64,000 bases of DNA, from the NCBI RefSeq assembly GCF_017874715.1, contig NZ_JAGGLR010000036.1:1-64000 (forward strand), given 5' to 3'. Below, piece after piece: positions 24,733 to 31,829 of the stretch (its first letter is position 1; each line of letters starts with the position of its first letter). The translations under genes and the position numbers were made by a program. The DNA comes from Streptomyces iranensis (GTDB lineage Bacteria > Actinomycetota > Actinomycetes > Streptomycetales > Streptomycetaceae). A model generated the notes under the pieces. It had not been told where the DNA came from, made no database searches, and worked only from the letters and a program-made list of their open reading frames with translations.

Positions 24733-25874
24733 CTGACGCACTGTCGCTGATCGACGACTGGGGACCCGAGAAGATCGTCGTCGTCTCCCACCGGCGCACC
24801 GGCATGAAGGGCGTCCTGGTCATCGACAACACCGCCCGTGGCATCGGCAAGGGCGGCACCCGGATGAGCCCGACCGTCTCCGTCGGTGAGGTCGCCAGGC
24901 TGGCCCGCGTCATGACATGGAAGTGGGCCGGCGTCGACCTCTTCTACGGCGGCGCGAAAGCGGGAATCGTCGCCGACCCGGCATCCCCCGACAAGGAAGC
25001 GATCCTGCGCGCCTTCGCCCGCGCCCTGTCCAACGAGGTGCCCCGCGAATACGTCATGGGCCTCGACATGGGCCTGACCGAGAACGACGCGGCCATCGTC
25101 CAGGACGAGCTCGGCGACCGCGGCGCGGCCGTCGGCACCCCGGGCCACCTCGGGGGAGTGGCCTACGACGAGCTCGGCGTCACCGGCTACGGAGTGGCCG
25201 AGGCCGCCGACGCGGCCGCTCAGCACCTCCGGCTGCCCCTCGGCGGCGCCCGGGTCGCCATCCAGGGGTTCGGAGCCGTCGGCCACGCCGCCGCCGTGCG
25301 GTTCGCCGAACTCGGCGCCACCGTCGTCGCCGTCTCCACCGCCAAGGGAGCCCTCCACGATCCCGCCGGACTGGACGTGCCCGCGCTGCGGACCGCGCGG
25401 GAAGAGCACGGCGACGACTTCGTCACCCGCCACCACCAGGGCATCGCCGTACCACCCGGCCAGGAACTCACCGTCGACTGCGACATCCTCGTCCCGGCCG
25501 CCCTCCAGGACGTCATCGACGAGACGATCGCCCACCGGATCAAGGCCAAGCTGGTCGTGGAAGGCGCCAATCTGCCCACTTCGCCGCAGGCGCAGTCCAT
25601 CCTCGCGGAACGTGGCATCTCCCTCCTGCCCGACTTCGTGGCCAACGCCGGTGGCGTCGTCGCCGCCGCCTTCGCCATGGACGCCCGCTACTCCGGATTC
25701 CGGCCCGAGACCTCCACCATCTTCGAGACGATCTCCAAGCGGCTGCGCGCCAACGCCGTCACGGTTCTCGAAGAGGCCCAGCGCCGCGCCACCACTCCGC
25801 ATATCGCCGGGCGCGGGCTCGCCGAGGAACGCGTCCGCGCCGCCATGCGCAGCAAGGGCCGCCTCGGCTCCTGA
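24729..25874 (+). CDS. Glu/Leu/Phe/Val dehydrogenase family enzyme
   Basis: 381 residues from GTG at 24729, overlapping the previous stop (GTGA). The substrate domain keeps both lysines (MTWKWAG and YGGAKAG) and MGLDMGLTEND. The Rossmann domain has GFGAVGHAAAV, and GANLPTSPQA follows. It catalyses reversible NAD(P)-linked deamination of an amino acid. Coupling to D-2-hydroxyglutarate dehydrogenase suggests glutamate formation from 2-oxoglutarate, or deamination of 2-aminoadipate to 2-oxoadipate, which would supply the missing step of the island. Substrate choice is inference. Confidence 0.87.
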   Translation: MTDALSLIDDWGPEKIVVVSHRRTGMKGVLVIDNTARGIGKGGTRMSPTVSVGEVARLARVMTWKWAGVDLFYGGAKAGIVADPASPDKEAILRAFARALSNEVPREYVMGLDMGLTENDAAIVQDELGDRGAAVGTPGHLGGVAYDELGVTGYGVAEAADAAAQHLRLPLGGARVAIQGFGAVGHAAAVRFAELGATVVAVSTAKGALHDPAGLDVPALRTAREEHGDDFVTRHHQGIAVPPGQELTVDCDILVPAALQDVIDETIAHRIKAKLVVEGANLPTSPQAQSILAERGISLLPDFVANAGGVVAAAFAMDARYSGFRPETSTIFETISKRLRANAVTVLEEAQRRATTPHIAGRGLAEERVRAAMRSKGRLGS

Positions 25875-25882
25875 TCGTTGTG

Positions 25883-25903
25883 TCACCTGCCAGGCAGGTG
25901 ACG
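25883..25903. terminator. Palindrome after the dehydrogenase gene, likely terminator
   Basis: GTCACCTGCC-a-GGCAGGTGAC is a perfect 10-bp inverted repeat starting 9 bp after the stop. As RNA it would form an 8-bp stem with a 5-nt loop. A protein-binding site is the alternative. Confidence 0.55.
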
Positions 25904-25932
25904 GTGGCGGCCGCCCAGGCATCAGCTCGACG

Positions 25933-26043
25933 TATCGGGGTGCCATTCAGGCCGCGGCCGAGTCCCTGGGCGTCACGCCCTCCCAGGTCGGCCTCGCCTG
26001 GCTGCTGCACCACGCCCCGGTCCTGGTGGACGTCACATCGTGA
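25933..26043 (+). pseudogene. Aldo/keto reductase C-terminal remnant
   Basis: A short open stretch reads AAAESLGVTPSQVGLAWLLH, the alpha-7 region of aldo/keto reductases, then diverges and stops at 26041-26043. There is no start codon, barrel core or catalytic Tyr/Lys region. Only about 36 codons are left. A second, longer AKR remnant lies at 30296-30745 on the other strand. Confidence 0.65.
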
Positions 26044-26121
26044 CGTCCGGTCGGCCGCCGTGCGAGTCTCCGGGCAGAACGCCAGGGCCCGGGTTCACCA
26101 TCGCTCACCGAGCCGCCGGGG

Positions 26122-26739
26122 TCAGAGGCTGGTGAGCAGGTCGTCGAGTGGCGCGGGTACGCGGTCGTTGTCCAGGGCCTCGACGAGGACGCGGCCGTAG
26201 TGGATCTTCCGCCCCTTCTTCGTACCGAGGAAGCGCCGCAACTGCTGCTGTGAGGTGCGGCCCTGCTGAGCGGGCTGGCGCAGGAAGGTCTGCAGGGCGC
26301 GCAGGTCGCCCTCCACCCGAACGAGCTCCGCCACCTGCGTCACACCCAGGGCGCGGATGAGCTCGTCCTCCAGATCCGCCGCACAGACGAAGAACTCCTG
26401 CCGCGCCGCGCCGGCCCGCTCCAGACCGCGGGTGTAGAAGCGGCGCTCCGCCTCATCGCACAATCCGGTGAGGCGGAGGCCCAGGCCGGGCGGCCCGAGG
26501 AGATGGGCGAAGCGTCCGACGCTCATGGCACCGCCCATCGGCAGGACACAGACCCCTTCGGCCGCCAGGTCCCGGCCGCGGCGCGCGGCGAGCGCGCTGA
26601 CGGCCGCGGCGTCGCTCGGCCCTTCGAGCAGGACGACTGCTCGGACGGGCAGCCGCGCGGCCAGCTCGCGCGCGGGGCCGTCGGGGCCACCGGCCGCCCA
26701 CGCGGTGACCGCTTCCTGGAACGCCCCCATGTCAGCCAT
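26122..26739 (-). CDS. Stand-alone TOPRIM-domain protein (OLD-nuclease-like)
   Basis: 205 residues. The TOPRIM elements are VVLLEGPSDAAAV (Glu39, Asp43 region) and, after a strand ending in VLPMGGA, the acidic LCDEAE. OLD-family nucleases join this domain to an ABC-type ATPase; here no ATPase is fused or adjacent. The C-terminal half is helical and basic (RRFLGTKKGRKIHYGR), suggesting nucleic-acid contact. It could be a nuclease or primase-like repair factor. ATG at 26739 is first; ATG at 26730 is possible. It sits within a zone of decayed genes but looks intact. Confidence 0.72.
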   Translation of the reverse strand: MADMGAFQEAVTAWAAGGPDGPARELAARLPVRAVVLLEGPSDAAAVSALAARRGRDLAAEGVCVLPMGGAMSVGRFAHLLGPPGLGLRLTGLCDEAERRFYTRGLERAGAARQEFFVCAADLEDELIRALGVTQVAELVRVEGDLRALQTFLRQPAQQGRTSQQQLRRFLGTKKGRKIHYGRVLVEALDNDRVPAPLDDLLTSL

Positions 26740-26788
26740 GAGACGAGTCTCCGGCCCTTCCGGCCGCCACGCCAGAGAATTTCACCCT

Positions 26789-26820
26789 CCCGGAGTCCCG
26801 GAGTCCCGAAGTCCCGGAAT
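26789..26820. repeat. Four 8-bp tandem repeats (CCCGGAGT)
   Basis: CCCGGAGT occurs twice, then CCCGAAGT and CCCGGAAT. The array lies 50 bp upstream of the TOPRIM gene. It is probably simple slippage, but it falls in that gene's promoter region. Confidence 0.75.
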
Positions 26821-26949
26821 CAGCTCAGTGGCTCCGCCCCGGTCGCAGCGCTCGGACGCGTCTGTCCAGGATGTCCTCGAGAACGGCATGGGACGTGGCG
26901 GAGCTCAGCCGCGGGAAGCCGTCGGCGTCCGGGCCGAAGGGGCTGCCAC

Positions 26950-27445
26950 CGTCGAGCGGGTCTACTCGGCGGAGGAGCAGCGGCCGGCGGCGAAGAACGA
27001 ACGCGACACCGCCGTCGCCGCCGCCGAGAAGTTGCGCGCCGCCGGTCTGCCCGTCGCGACCGTCAGCGTCGGCTCGACGCCCACCGCGCACGCCGCCGAG
27101 GACCTCACCGGCGTCACCGAACTGCGCGTCGGCAACTAAGTGTTCTTCGATCTGGTGATGGCCGGTCTCGGGGTGTGCCGGAGATGTCCCGCGTCCGCGG
27201 TACGGCGGCCCAGCCCCAGGACCAGGGGTACGGCCTGGTCACCGACCTGGCGGGGCGCCCGATCGCCGGCCGGTCGGGAGCGCCGCGAGCCAGGAGCACG
27301 GCACCGCCACCGCCCGCGACGGCGCCACCCTGCCGAACCTGCCCATCGGGACCCGCCTGCGCATCCTGCCGAACCACGCCTGCGGCTCAGCCGCGATCCG
27401 GACCATGGGCGATTACGTCCCGCTGAGGACCCTTCCCCGGGATAC
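26950..27445 (+). pseudogene. Decayed D-threonine aldolase / D-serine dehydratase-like PLP gene
   Basis: Fragments match the C-terminal half of this alanine-racemase-fold family in order: AAEKLRAAGLPVATVSVGST, then LTGVTELRVGN, VFFDLVMAGLGVC, DQGYGLVTDLAGRP, and GTRLRILPNHACG. A TAA at 27137-27139 replaces the Tyr codon of the usual GNYVFFD. A deletion removes the stretch after GLGVC (about 27178), and at least one frameshift separates later pieces. The N-terminal PLP-lysine domain is gone. The gene is clearly non-functional. Confidence 0.8.
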
Positions 27446-27457
27446 TGGGAAAGGGCC
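27427..27457 (-). terminator. Imperfect hairpin downstream of lsr2-like gene
   Basis: AGGACCCTTCCCC and GGGAAAGGGCCC pair imperfectly around an 8-nt loop, about 47 bp after the Lsr2 stop. It is a plausible terminator and also marks the end of the PLP-gene remnant. Confidence 0.4.
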
Positions 27458-27503
27458 CTCGCCAGGTGTCTGGGATCTGAGTCCCCTGGAAGGAGGGCGC
27501 CTC

Positions 27504-27860
27504 TCAGTTGGCTTTCGCGTATGCCTCACGGACGGTCGCCGGAACGCGGCCGCGGTCGCTGACCTCGTAGCCGTTCTCCTTGGCCCAGGCCCGGATTTCG
27601 GCAGTGTCCTGGCCTCCCACCGGTGTTGTGGACCGGCGTTTCCCCCTGGCGGCAGCGCCGTTTGTGACGCTCCCACGTACGCGACGAGCGCCCTTGGCGT
27701 TCAGGTAGGGGCTCAAGGCCTCCAAGAGCTGGTCGTAGTTCTGGGATGACAGGTCAAGCTCAACCCCAGCTCCGTCGATCAGGACGGTGTGGGTGCTGAT
27801 CTCTTCTGATTCCTCACCAGTGAGATCATCTACGTACGTGGTGACTACTTTCTGGGCCAT
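27504..27860 (-). CDS. Lsr2-family nucleoid-associated protein, divergent paralogue
   Basis: 118 residues from ATG at 27860. The N-terminal oligomerisation domain begins MAQKVVTTYVDDLTGEE and the C-terminal DNA-binding domain ends QDTAEIRAWAKENGYEVSDR-GRVP, with the RGR AT-hook-like motif. Lsr2 silences AT-rich foreign DNA. The N-terminal half (EISTHTVLIDGAGVELDLS) differs from the housekeeping Streptomyces Lsr2 and LsrL as I know them, so this is an accessory paralogue. It sits beside DNA of about 53% GC, the sort of target Lsr2 binds. It may regulate local or acquired genes. Confidence 0.92.
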   Translation of the reverse strand: MAQKVVTTYVDDLTGEESEEISTHTVLIDGAGVELDLSSQNYDQLLEALSPYLNAKGARRVRGSVTNGAAARGKRRSTTPVGGQDTAEIRAWAKENGYEVSDRGRVPATVREAYAKAN

Positions 27861-28377
27861 GCTCAGGATGATAAACCAACGAGTCCTTGGTGTGAATGAA
27901 ACCCCTGATGGACCAGAACCAGGGACTCCACCTGCACCTGCTGCTAAGTGGCCCAGATGCCCCATTCGCCAACAACGCCGCCGACGAACGCCTCGTCATG
28001 GGGGGCGACTTAGGTGGGCTTATCCAAATACAGTCACCCGTGTATCCGTCAAGGTAGGTGCTAGGCGGTGGGTGACTCTCGAACCAAAGGTCGATCATCC
28101 AGCGATAGATGCCACGTAGCACCGGCAGCCTCCAGGTAGCCCATTTCGAGCTGTCGTTCTGCCAGAAGTGCCCGGTGCCGCACATGGGCCGCCGATATAC
28201 GTCGTATCGCAACTGATCCGACTGCATCACAGAGATTGTGCCCGAGACATCGCCAAGTTCATAGCGAACTTGACCGACGTGATAATTGAGGGAGGACGGA
28301 TCGTCATCGGACGGCGGGTGACGCGAAAAATCTGGAGCGTCGCACATCACATCGAATCATGCCCATGGCGGCATCGG
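27861..28377. other. Low-GC stretch with no confident gene
   Basis: By hand count GC is near 50-57%, against about 70% around it, so foreign origin is likely. On the minus strand a frame from 28350 encodes about 110 plausible residues (for example WATWRLPVLRGIYRWMIDLW) before running into the Lsr2 start. No ribosome site precedes its ATG and I recognise no family. It could be a foreign hypothetical gene or non-coding DNA bound by Lsr2. Confidence 0.5.
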
Positions 28378-28590
28378 TCACCTCAGGACATGGGTCATCT
28401 CACCAATGCCGTCAATGCTTGTGCGGACCTGATCGCCGGGGGCGAGGTAACGGGCCGGGGTCCGTCCCGTGCCGACCCCGGCCGGAGTACCGGTGAAGAC
28501 CAGATCTCCCGGGCAGAGGGTGCACACCGAGGAAATCCGCTCGATGAGGACCGGCACGGGCATGATCATCCTGGCCGGCGTGCGCAGGGG
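28378..28590 (-). pseudogene. Fumarylacetoacetate-hydrolase family C-terminal remnant
   Basis: About 70 codons end at 28378 and contain CPGDLVFTGTPAGVGTGR and YLAPGDQVRTSIDGIGEM, the C-terminal signature of FAH-type hydrolases. The metal-binding N-terminal part is absent; the fragment begins right at the end of the Old Yellow Enzyme gene. It is a truncation left by a deletion. Confidence 0.72.
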
Positions 28591-28598
28591 CCGGGTGC

Positions 28599-29663
28599 TC
28601 AGCTGGTCAGGTAGGGGTAGTCGAGGTAGCCCTTGTCGGTGCCACCGTAGTAGGTGGTCTGGTCGGGTGTGTTGAACGGCCCGCCCGCCCGCAGACGTGC
28701 GGGCAGATCCGGGTTGGCGAGGAACAGCGCGCCGAAGGACAGCATGTCGGCCGTGCCGTCCTCGATGAGCGCCAGCTCCCCCGCGCTGGTGAACCCGTCC
28801 GTCGCGGGGTTGAGGATGAGGGTTCCGGAGAACTCCTTGCGGAGGATGCTGGTCAGATCGCGTGAGTTCTCGACGATGTGCAGATAGGCCAGGCCGATCT
28901 CGCTCAGCCGGCGGACGAGATGGACGTACGTGGGCTCGGGGCCGGGCTCCTCTACTCCGTTGTAGCCCGTGCCGGGCGATATGCGGATTCCCGTGCGCCG
29001 TGCCCCGATGGCCTCGGACACGGCCGCGGCCACCTCCGCCGCGAACCGGACCCGGCCTTCCATGGAGCCGCCCCACTCATCGGTGCGCAGATTGGAGTTG
29101 GGGGCGAGGAACTGGTGGAGCAAGTAGCCGTAGGCGGCGTGCAGTTCGACTCCGTCGAACCCCGCTTCGATGGCGTTGCGCGCCGCCTGGGCGAAGTCCG
29201 CGATCGTCTCCCGCACTTCCTGGGAGGTCAGCTCGCGTGGGGTGGTGAAGTCCTTCATCCCGTCGAAGGTGAACAGTTGGCCGGGTGCGGCGATCGCCGA
29301 CGGAGCGACCTGCACCAGTCCGTCGGGCAGGAGGCCGGGGTCGCCGACCCTGCCGACGTGCGAGATCTGGGCGAAGATCGTGCCGCCCTCGGCGTGCACC
29401 GCGTCGGTGACGCGGCGCCAGGCGGCGATCTGCTCGGCGCTGTGCAGCCCCGGCGTGCTGGGGAAGCCCTGGCCGACGACCGACGGCTGGGACCCCTCCG
29501 TGATGATCAGACCGGCCGTGGCCCGCTGTGCGTAGTACGTCACCATCGAGTCGGTGGGCGTATTGCCGGGTCCGAAGGCGCGGGCGCGCCCCATTCCGGG
29601 CATGACCACGCGGTTACGCAGGCGCAGCCCGGAAAGGTCGATCGGATCGAATGCTGTGGCCAC
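28599..29663 (-). CDS. Old Yellow Enzyme-family NADH:flavin oxidoreductase (NemA-like)
   Basis: 354 residues forming one TIM barrel. It has FMN-binding LRLRNRVVMPGMGRARA, the catalytic-region AQISHVGR and HAAYGYLLHQFL, and the C-terminal SFGALFLANPDLPARL. It reduces activated alkenes, quinones or nitro compounds using FMN and NAD(P)H. GTG at 29663 has GGGAG upstream. It is divergent from a MarR gene, with two or three MarR-type sites between, so induction by an electrophile is likely. Confidence 0.92.
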   Translation of the reverse strand: MATAFDPIDLSGLRLRNRVVMPGMGRARAFGPGNTPTDSMVTYYAQRATAGLIITEGSQPSVVGQGFPSTPGLHSAEQIAAWRRVTDAVHAEGGTIFAQISHVGRVGDPGLLPDGLVQVAPSAIAAPGQLFTFDGMKDFTTPRELTSQEVRETIADFAQAARNAIEAGFDGVELHAAYGYLLHQFLAPNSNLRTDEWGGSMEGRVRFAAEVAAAVSEAIGARRTGIRISPGTGYNGVEEPGPEPTYVHLVRRLSEIGLAYLHIVENSRDLTSILRKEFSGTLILNPATDGFTSAGELALIEDGTADMLSFGALFLANPDLPARLRAGGPFNTPDQTTYYGGTDKGYLDYPYLTS

Positions 29664-29706
29664 GACGGCTCCCGGGGATTGATGTGCATACGGACTGACG
29701 AGCGAG

Positions 29707-29770
29707 TTCATTGGTCGACCAACGAATTCACCGGGGGCCACCATAACCCATTCGTTGGGTGGCCAATGAT
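29707..29770. promoter_or_regulatory. Two MarR operators between the OYE and MarR genes
   Basis: Site 1 (29707-29726) has the perfect 12-bp core TTGGTCGACCAA, extended to a near-perfect 20-bp dyad (TTCATTGGTC-GACCAACGAA). Site 2 (29751-29770, TTCGTTGGGT-GGCCAATGAT) is a related copy. A partial third copy (TTGGCCGACCA) follows at about 29770. Placement fits repression of both promoters by the MarR protein at 29797. Confidence 0.78.
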
Positions 29771-29796
29771 TGGCCGACCACGATAGCCTTGTCCGC

Positions 29797-30267
29797 ATGA
29801 CCTCAGAGCCCACGCGGACCGAGGCGACGGAGGCCGGAGACGACGGCCCCGTCAGCCAGACCCTGGCCCGCGTTTCCCGCTTGCACCGCCTCTCCGGCGG
29901 CAAGCTGCTGCGTCCCACCGGCCTCTGTTCCGGCCAGGAATTCCTGATGATGACCTTGTGGAGGGAGGGGTCGGTCCGCCAGTCGGAGTTGGCGAAGACG
30001 CTCGACCTGGACCCGTCGACCGTGACTCTGATGCTGCGACGGTTGGAGCAGGGCGGACATGTCGTCCGCACGCGCGATCCACAGGACCGGCGCGTCATGC
30101 TCGTCCGGGCCTCGGCGGAGAGCTATGCCCTGCGGCCCAAGGTGGCGCAGGTTTGGGCGCAGCTGGAGGAGCACACCTTGGACGGGCTCGACGACGAAGA
30201 ACGCGAGGCGTTCGCCAGGATCCTTTCGAAGATCGAAAAAAACCTGAGTTCCACCGACGACGGCTGA
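29797..30267 (+). CDS. MarR-family regulator of the Old Yellow Enzyme gene
   Basis: 156 residues from ATG at 29797; an earlier in-frame start at 29770 would overlap operator site 2. The winged helix includes RQSELAKTLDLDPSTVTLML and the wing DPQDRRVMLV. The N-terminal 20 residues are acidic and variable. Its sites lie between it and the divergent OYE gene. It probably senses an electrophile or quinone through ligand binding; no redox Cys pair is apparent. Confidence 0.88.
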   Translation: MTSEPTRTEATEAGDDGPVSQTLARVSRLHRLSGGKLLRPTGLCSGQEFLMMTLWREGSVRQSELAKTLDLDPSTVTLMLRRLEQGGHVVRTRDPQDRRVMLVRASAESYALRPKVAQVWAQLEEHTLDGLDDEEREAFARILSKIEKNLSSTDDG

Positions 30268-30295
30268 AGCGACTTCCCGCGTCTCCCGCGTCCCG

Positions 30296-30745
30296 CTAGT
30301 GGCCGATCTTGTCCAACTCGGCGAGATCCTCGTCGGAGAGCGAGAGTCCCGCGCCGGCGACGTTCTCGCGCAGGTGCGCCACCGACGAGGTGCGGGGAAT
30401 GAGCAGGATGTTCGGCGACCGCCGCAGCAGCCAGGCCAGGGCGACCGACATCGGCGGCGCGATCGCCTGGGCCTCGGCGACCTGTCCCGCCGTCGCGTTG
30501 CTCACTCCGAGGTGTCGGATCAGGCCCCGCTGCTGGAGTTCGACGAGGGTCTCGAAGGGCTCGGCGAGTGAGCCGGGCCGGGGCCCTGGGCGTCGCCGAG
30601 CCGGAGGTTGACCACGTCGAGCGCATCGAGGCCGAGATCCTCGAGATTCTCGTGGACGGCGCGGCGCAGGTCCTCGGGGTGCCGGGCAGGGGGCCAGCCG
30701 CCTTGCTGATCGCGGACCGCGCCGACCTTGGTCACGATGTGCGGC
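30296..30745 (-). pseudogene. Aldo/keto reductase pseudogene
   Basis: The C-terminal frame ends at 30296 and reads PPMSVALAWLLRRSPNILLI with RTSSVAHLRENV. Before it, GLIRHLGVSNATAGQVAEAQ joins directly to PPMSVALAW, so roughly 40 residues of the barrel are deleted. The upstream part (TKVGAVRDQQGG, LEDLGLDALDVVNLRLGD) is in another frame, with a shift near 30570. The N-terminus with the catalytic Asp and Tyr is missing. Confidence 0.82.
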
Positions 30746-30837
30746 GCTGCGGGACATGGATACAGCGTTTCACGGGCCCCGGCGCGCCTTCAGGACCGGC
30801 GGGCACCCCGAGGTGGAGCCGAAGTCGACCCCGTCTC

Positions 30838-30897
30838 ACGCGGCCGGTGCCGGTAGCGCAGCGGTGACTCGCCCACTTCCCGTTTGAACGCGGAGCC
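30838..30897 (-). pseudogene. AraC-type HTH C-terminal fragment
   Basis: Only about 20 codons are left, reading SAFKREVGESPLRYR, the second-HTH end of AraC-family regulators. No upstream domain remains. Confidence 0.5.
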
Positions 30898-30916
30898 GCC
30901 GCTCCCCGAAATCATC

Positions 30917-31165
30917 CGGTGGCCATCGTCTCTCCGACATCCGCTGGGACGATCCGCACTTCACCACGGGCCATGACGGCCACCTCGCCGGCACCGTCGT
31001 GTTCGCGGCGGCCGGCCCACTGCCCAACGGGATCGGCGGTGTCTACCTCAAGGACAACGACATCTCACCGCTGGACGAGGACCCGGCCCCATCGCCTTCG
31101 GCGCCGACCAGGACCCTCCCGCCGATGTCGTGCCACCCGCCGTCGACCCGCGGTCCGCCGCGTGG
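30917..31165 (+). pseudogene. Short-chain dehydrogenase C-terminal remnant
   Basis: The fragment reads GGVYLKDNDISPLDEDPAP, then continues IAFGADQDPPADVVPPAVDP in the next frame, after loss of one C near 31089. This matches the tail of SDRs that end in a DISP-type segment. No cofactor or catalytic region remains. It directly abuts the response-regulator gene. Confidence 0.6.
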
Positions 31166-31169
31166 CGGG

Positions 31170-31829
31170 TCAGGTCACCAGACCCTGGCGGTAGGCGTAG
31201 ACGACCGCTTGCACACGGTCGCGGAGTCCGAGTTTGGTGAGGATGCGTGACACGAAGGTCTTGACGGTCTCCTGGCTGATCACCAGAGTCGCGGCGATCT
31301 CGCTGTTGGACAGGCCGTTGGCGATGAGGTGGAGCACCTCCAGTTCGCGAGGGGTCAGCGGGATGTCCTGCGGGGCGCCCTCGGGAGGGCGGATCCGGGC
31401 GGCGTACTTGCCCACGAGCTGGCGCGTCACCTCGGGGTCCAGCAGGGCCGCGCCCGTGGCCACGGTCCGGATCCCGTGCAGCAGTTGGGACGGCGGTGCG
31501 TCCTTGAGCAGGAACCCGCTCGCCCCCGCGCGCAGCGCCTCGTAGACGTAGGTGTCCAGGTTGAACGTGGTCACCACGAGCACCTTGACGGGGCGCCGCA
31601 CCCCCGCACCGGCCAGTAGGCGGGTGGCCTCGATACCGTCGAGCACCGGCATGCGGACATCCATCACCACGACGTCCGGGTGCAGCCGGCCGGCGAGGTC
31701 GACCGCGGTCCGGCCGTCTTCGCACTCGCCCACCACTTCGAGGTCGGGCTGGGCATCGATGATCGTCACCAGCCCGGTGCGGACCAGCACCTGGTCGTCG
31801 CAGACCAGGACCCGGATCGACTCGGTCAC
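31170..31829 (-). CDS. NarL/LuxR-family response regulator
   Basis: 219 residues. The receiver domain has the acidic pair Asp11-Asp12, phospho-acceptor Asp57 (VVVMDVRMP) and the Lys in FLLKDAPP. The C-terminal LuxR HTH reads LTPRELEVLHLIANGLSNSE and KTFVSRILTKLGLRDR. It overlaps the sensor kinase gene by 4 nt, so the pair is coupled. In this kinase class (DesK/NarL-type) the regulator activates a nearby operon; the methyltransferase upstream is one candidate. Confidence 0.95.
   Translation of the reverse strand: MTESIRVLVCDDQVLVRTGLVTIIDAQPDLEVVGECEDGRTAVDLAGRLHPDVVVMDVRMPVLDGIEATRLLAGAGVRRPVKVLVVTTFNLDTYVYEALRAGASGFLLKDAPPSQLLHGIRTVATGAALLDPEVTRQLVGKYAARIRPPEGAPQDIPLTPRELEVLHLIANGLSNSEIAATLVISQETVKTFVSRILTKLGLRDRVQAVVYAYRQGLVT

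Noticed and set aside
27889..28060. Possible IS66-like transposase remnant in the low-GC stretch
   Set aside because: A short FANNAADER-like string was seen, but no other transposase motif or terminal inverted repeat supports it.
27826..28350. Minus-strand hypothetical gene in the low-GC stretch
   Set aside because: It lacks a ribosome site, overlaps the Lsr2 start and has no known family. It is noted under the 27861-28377 entry only.
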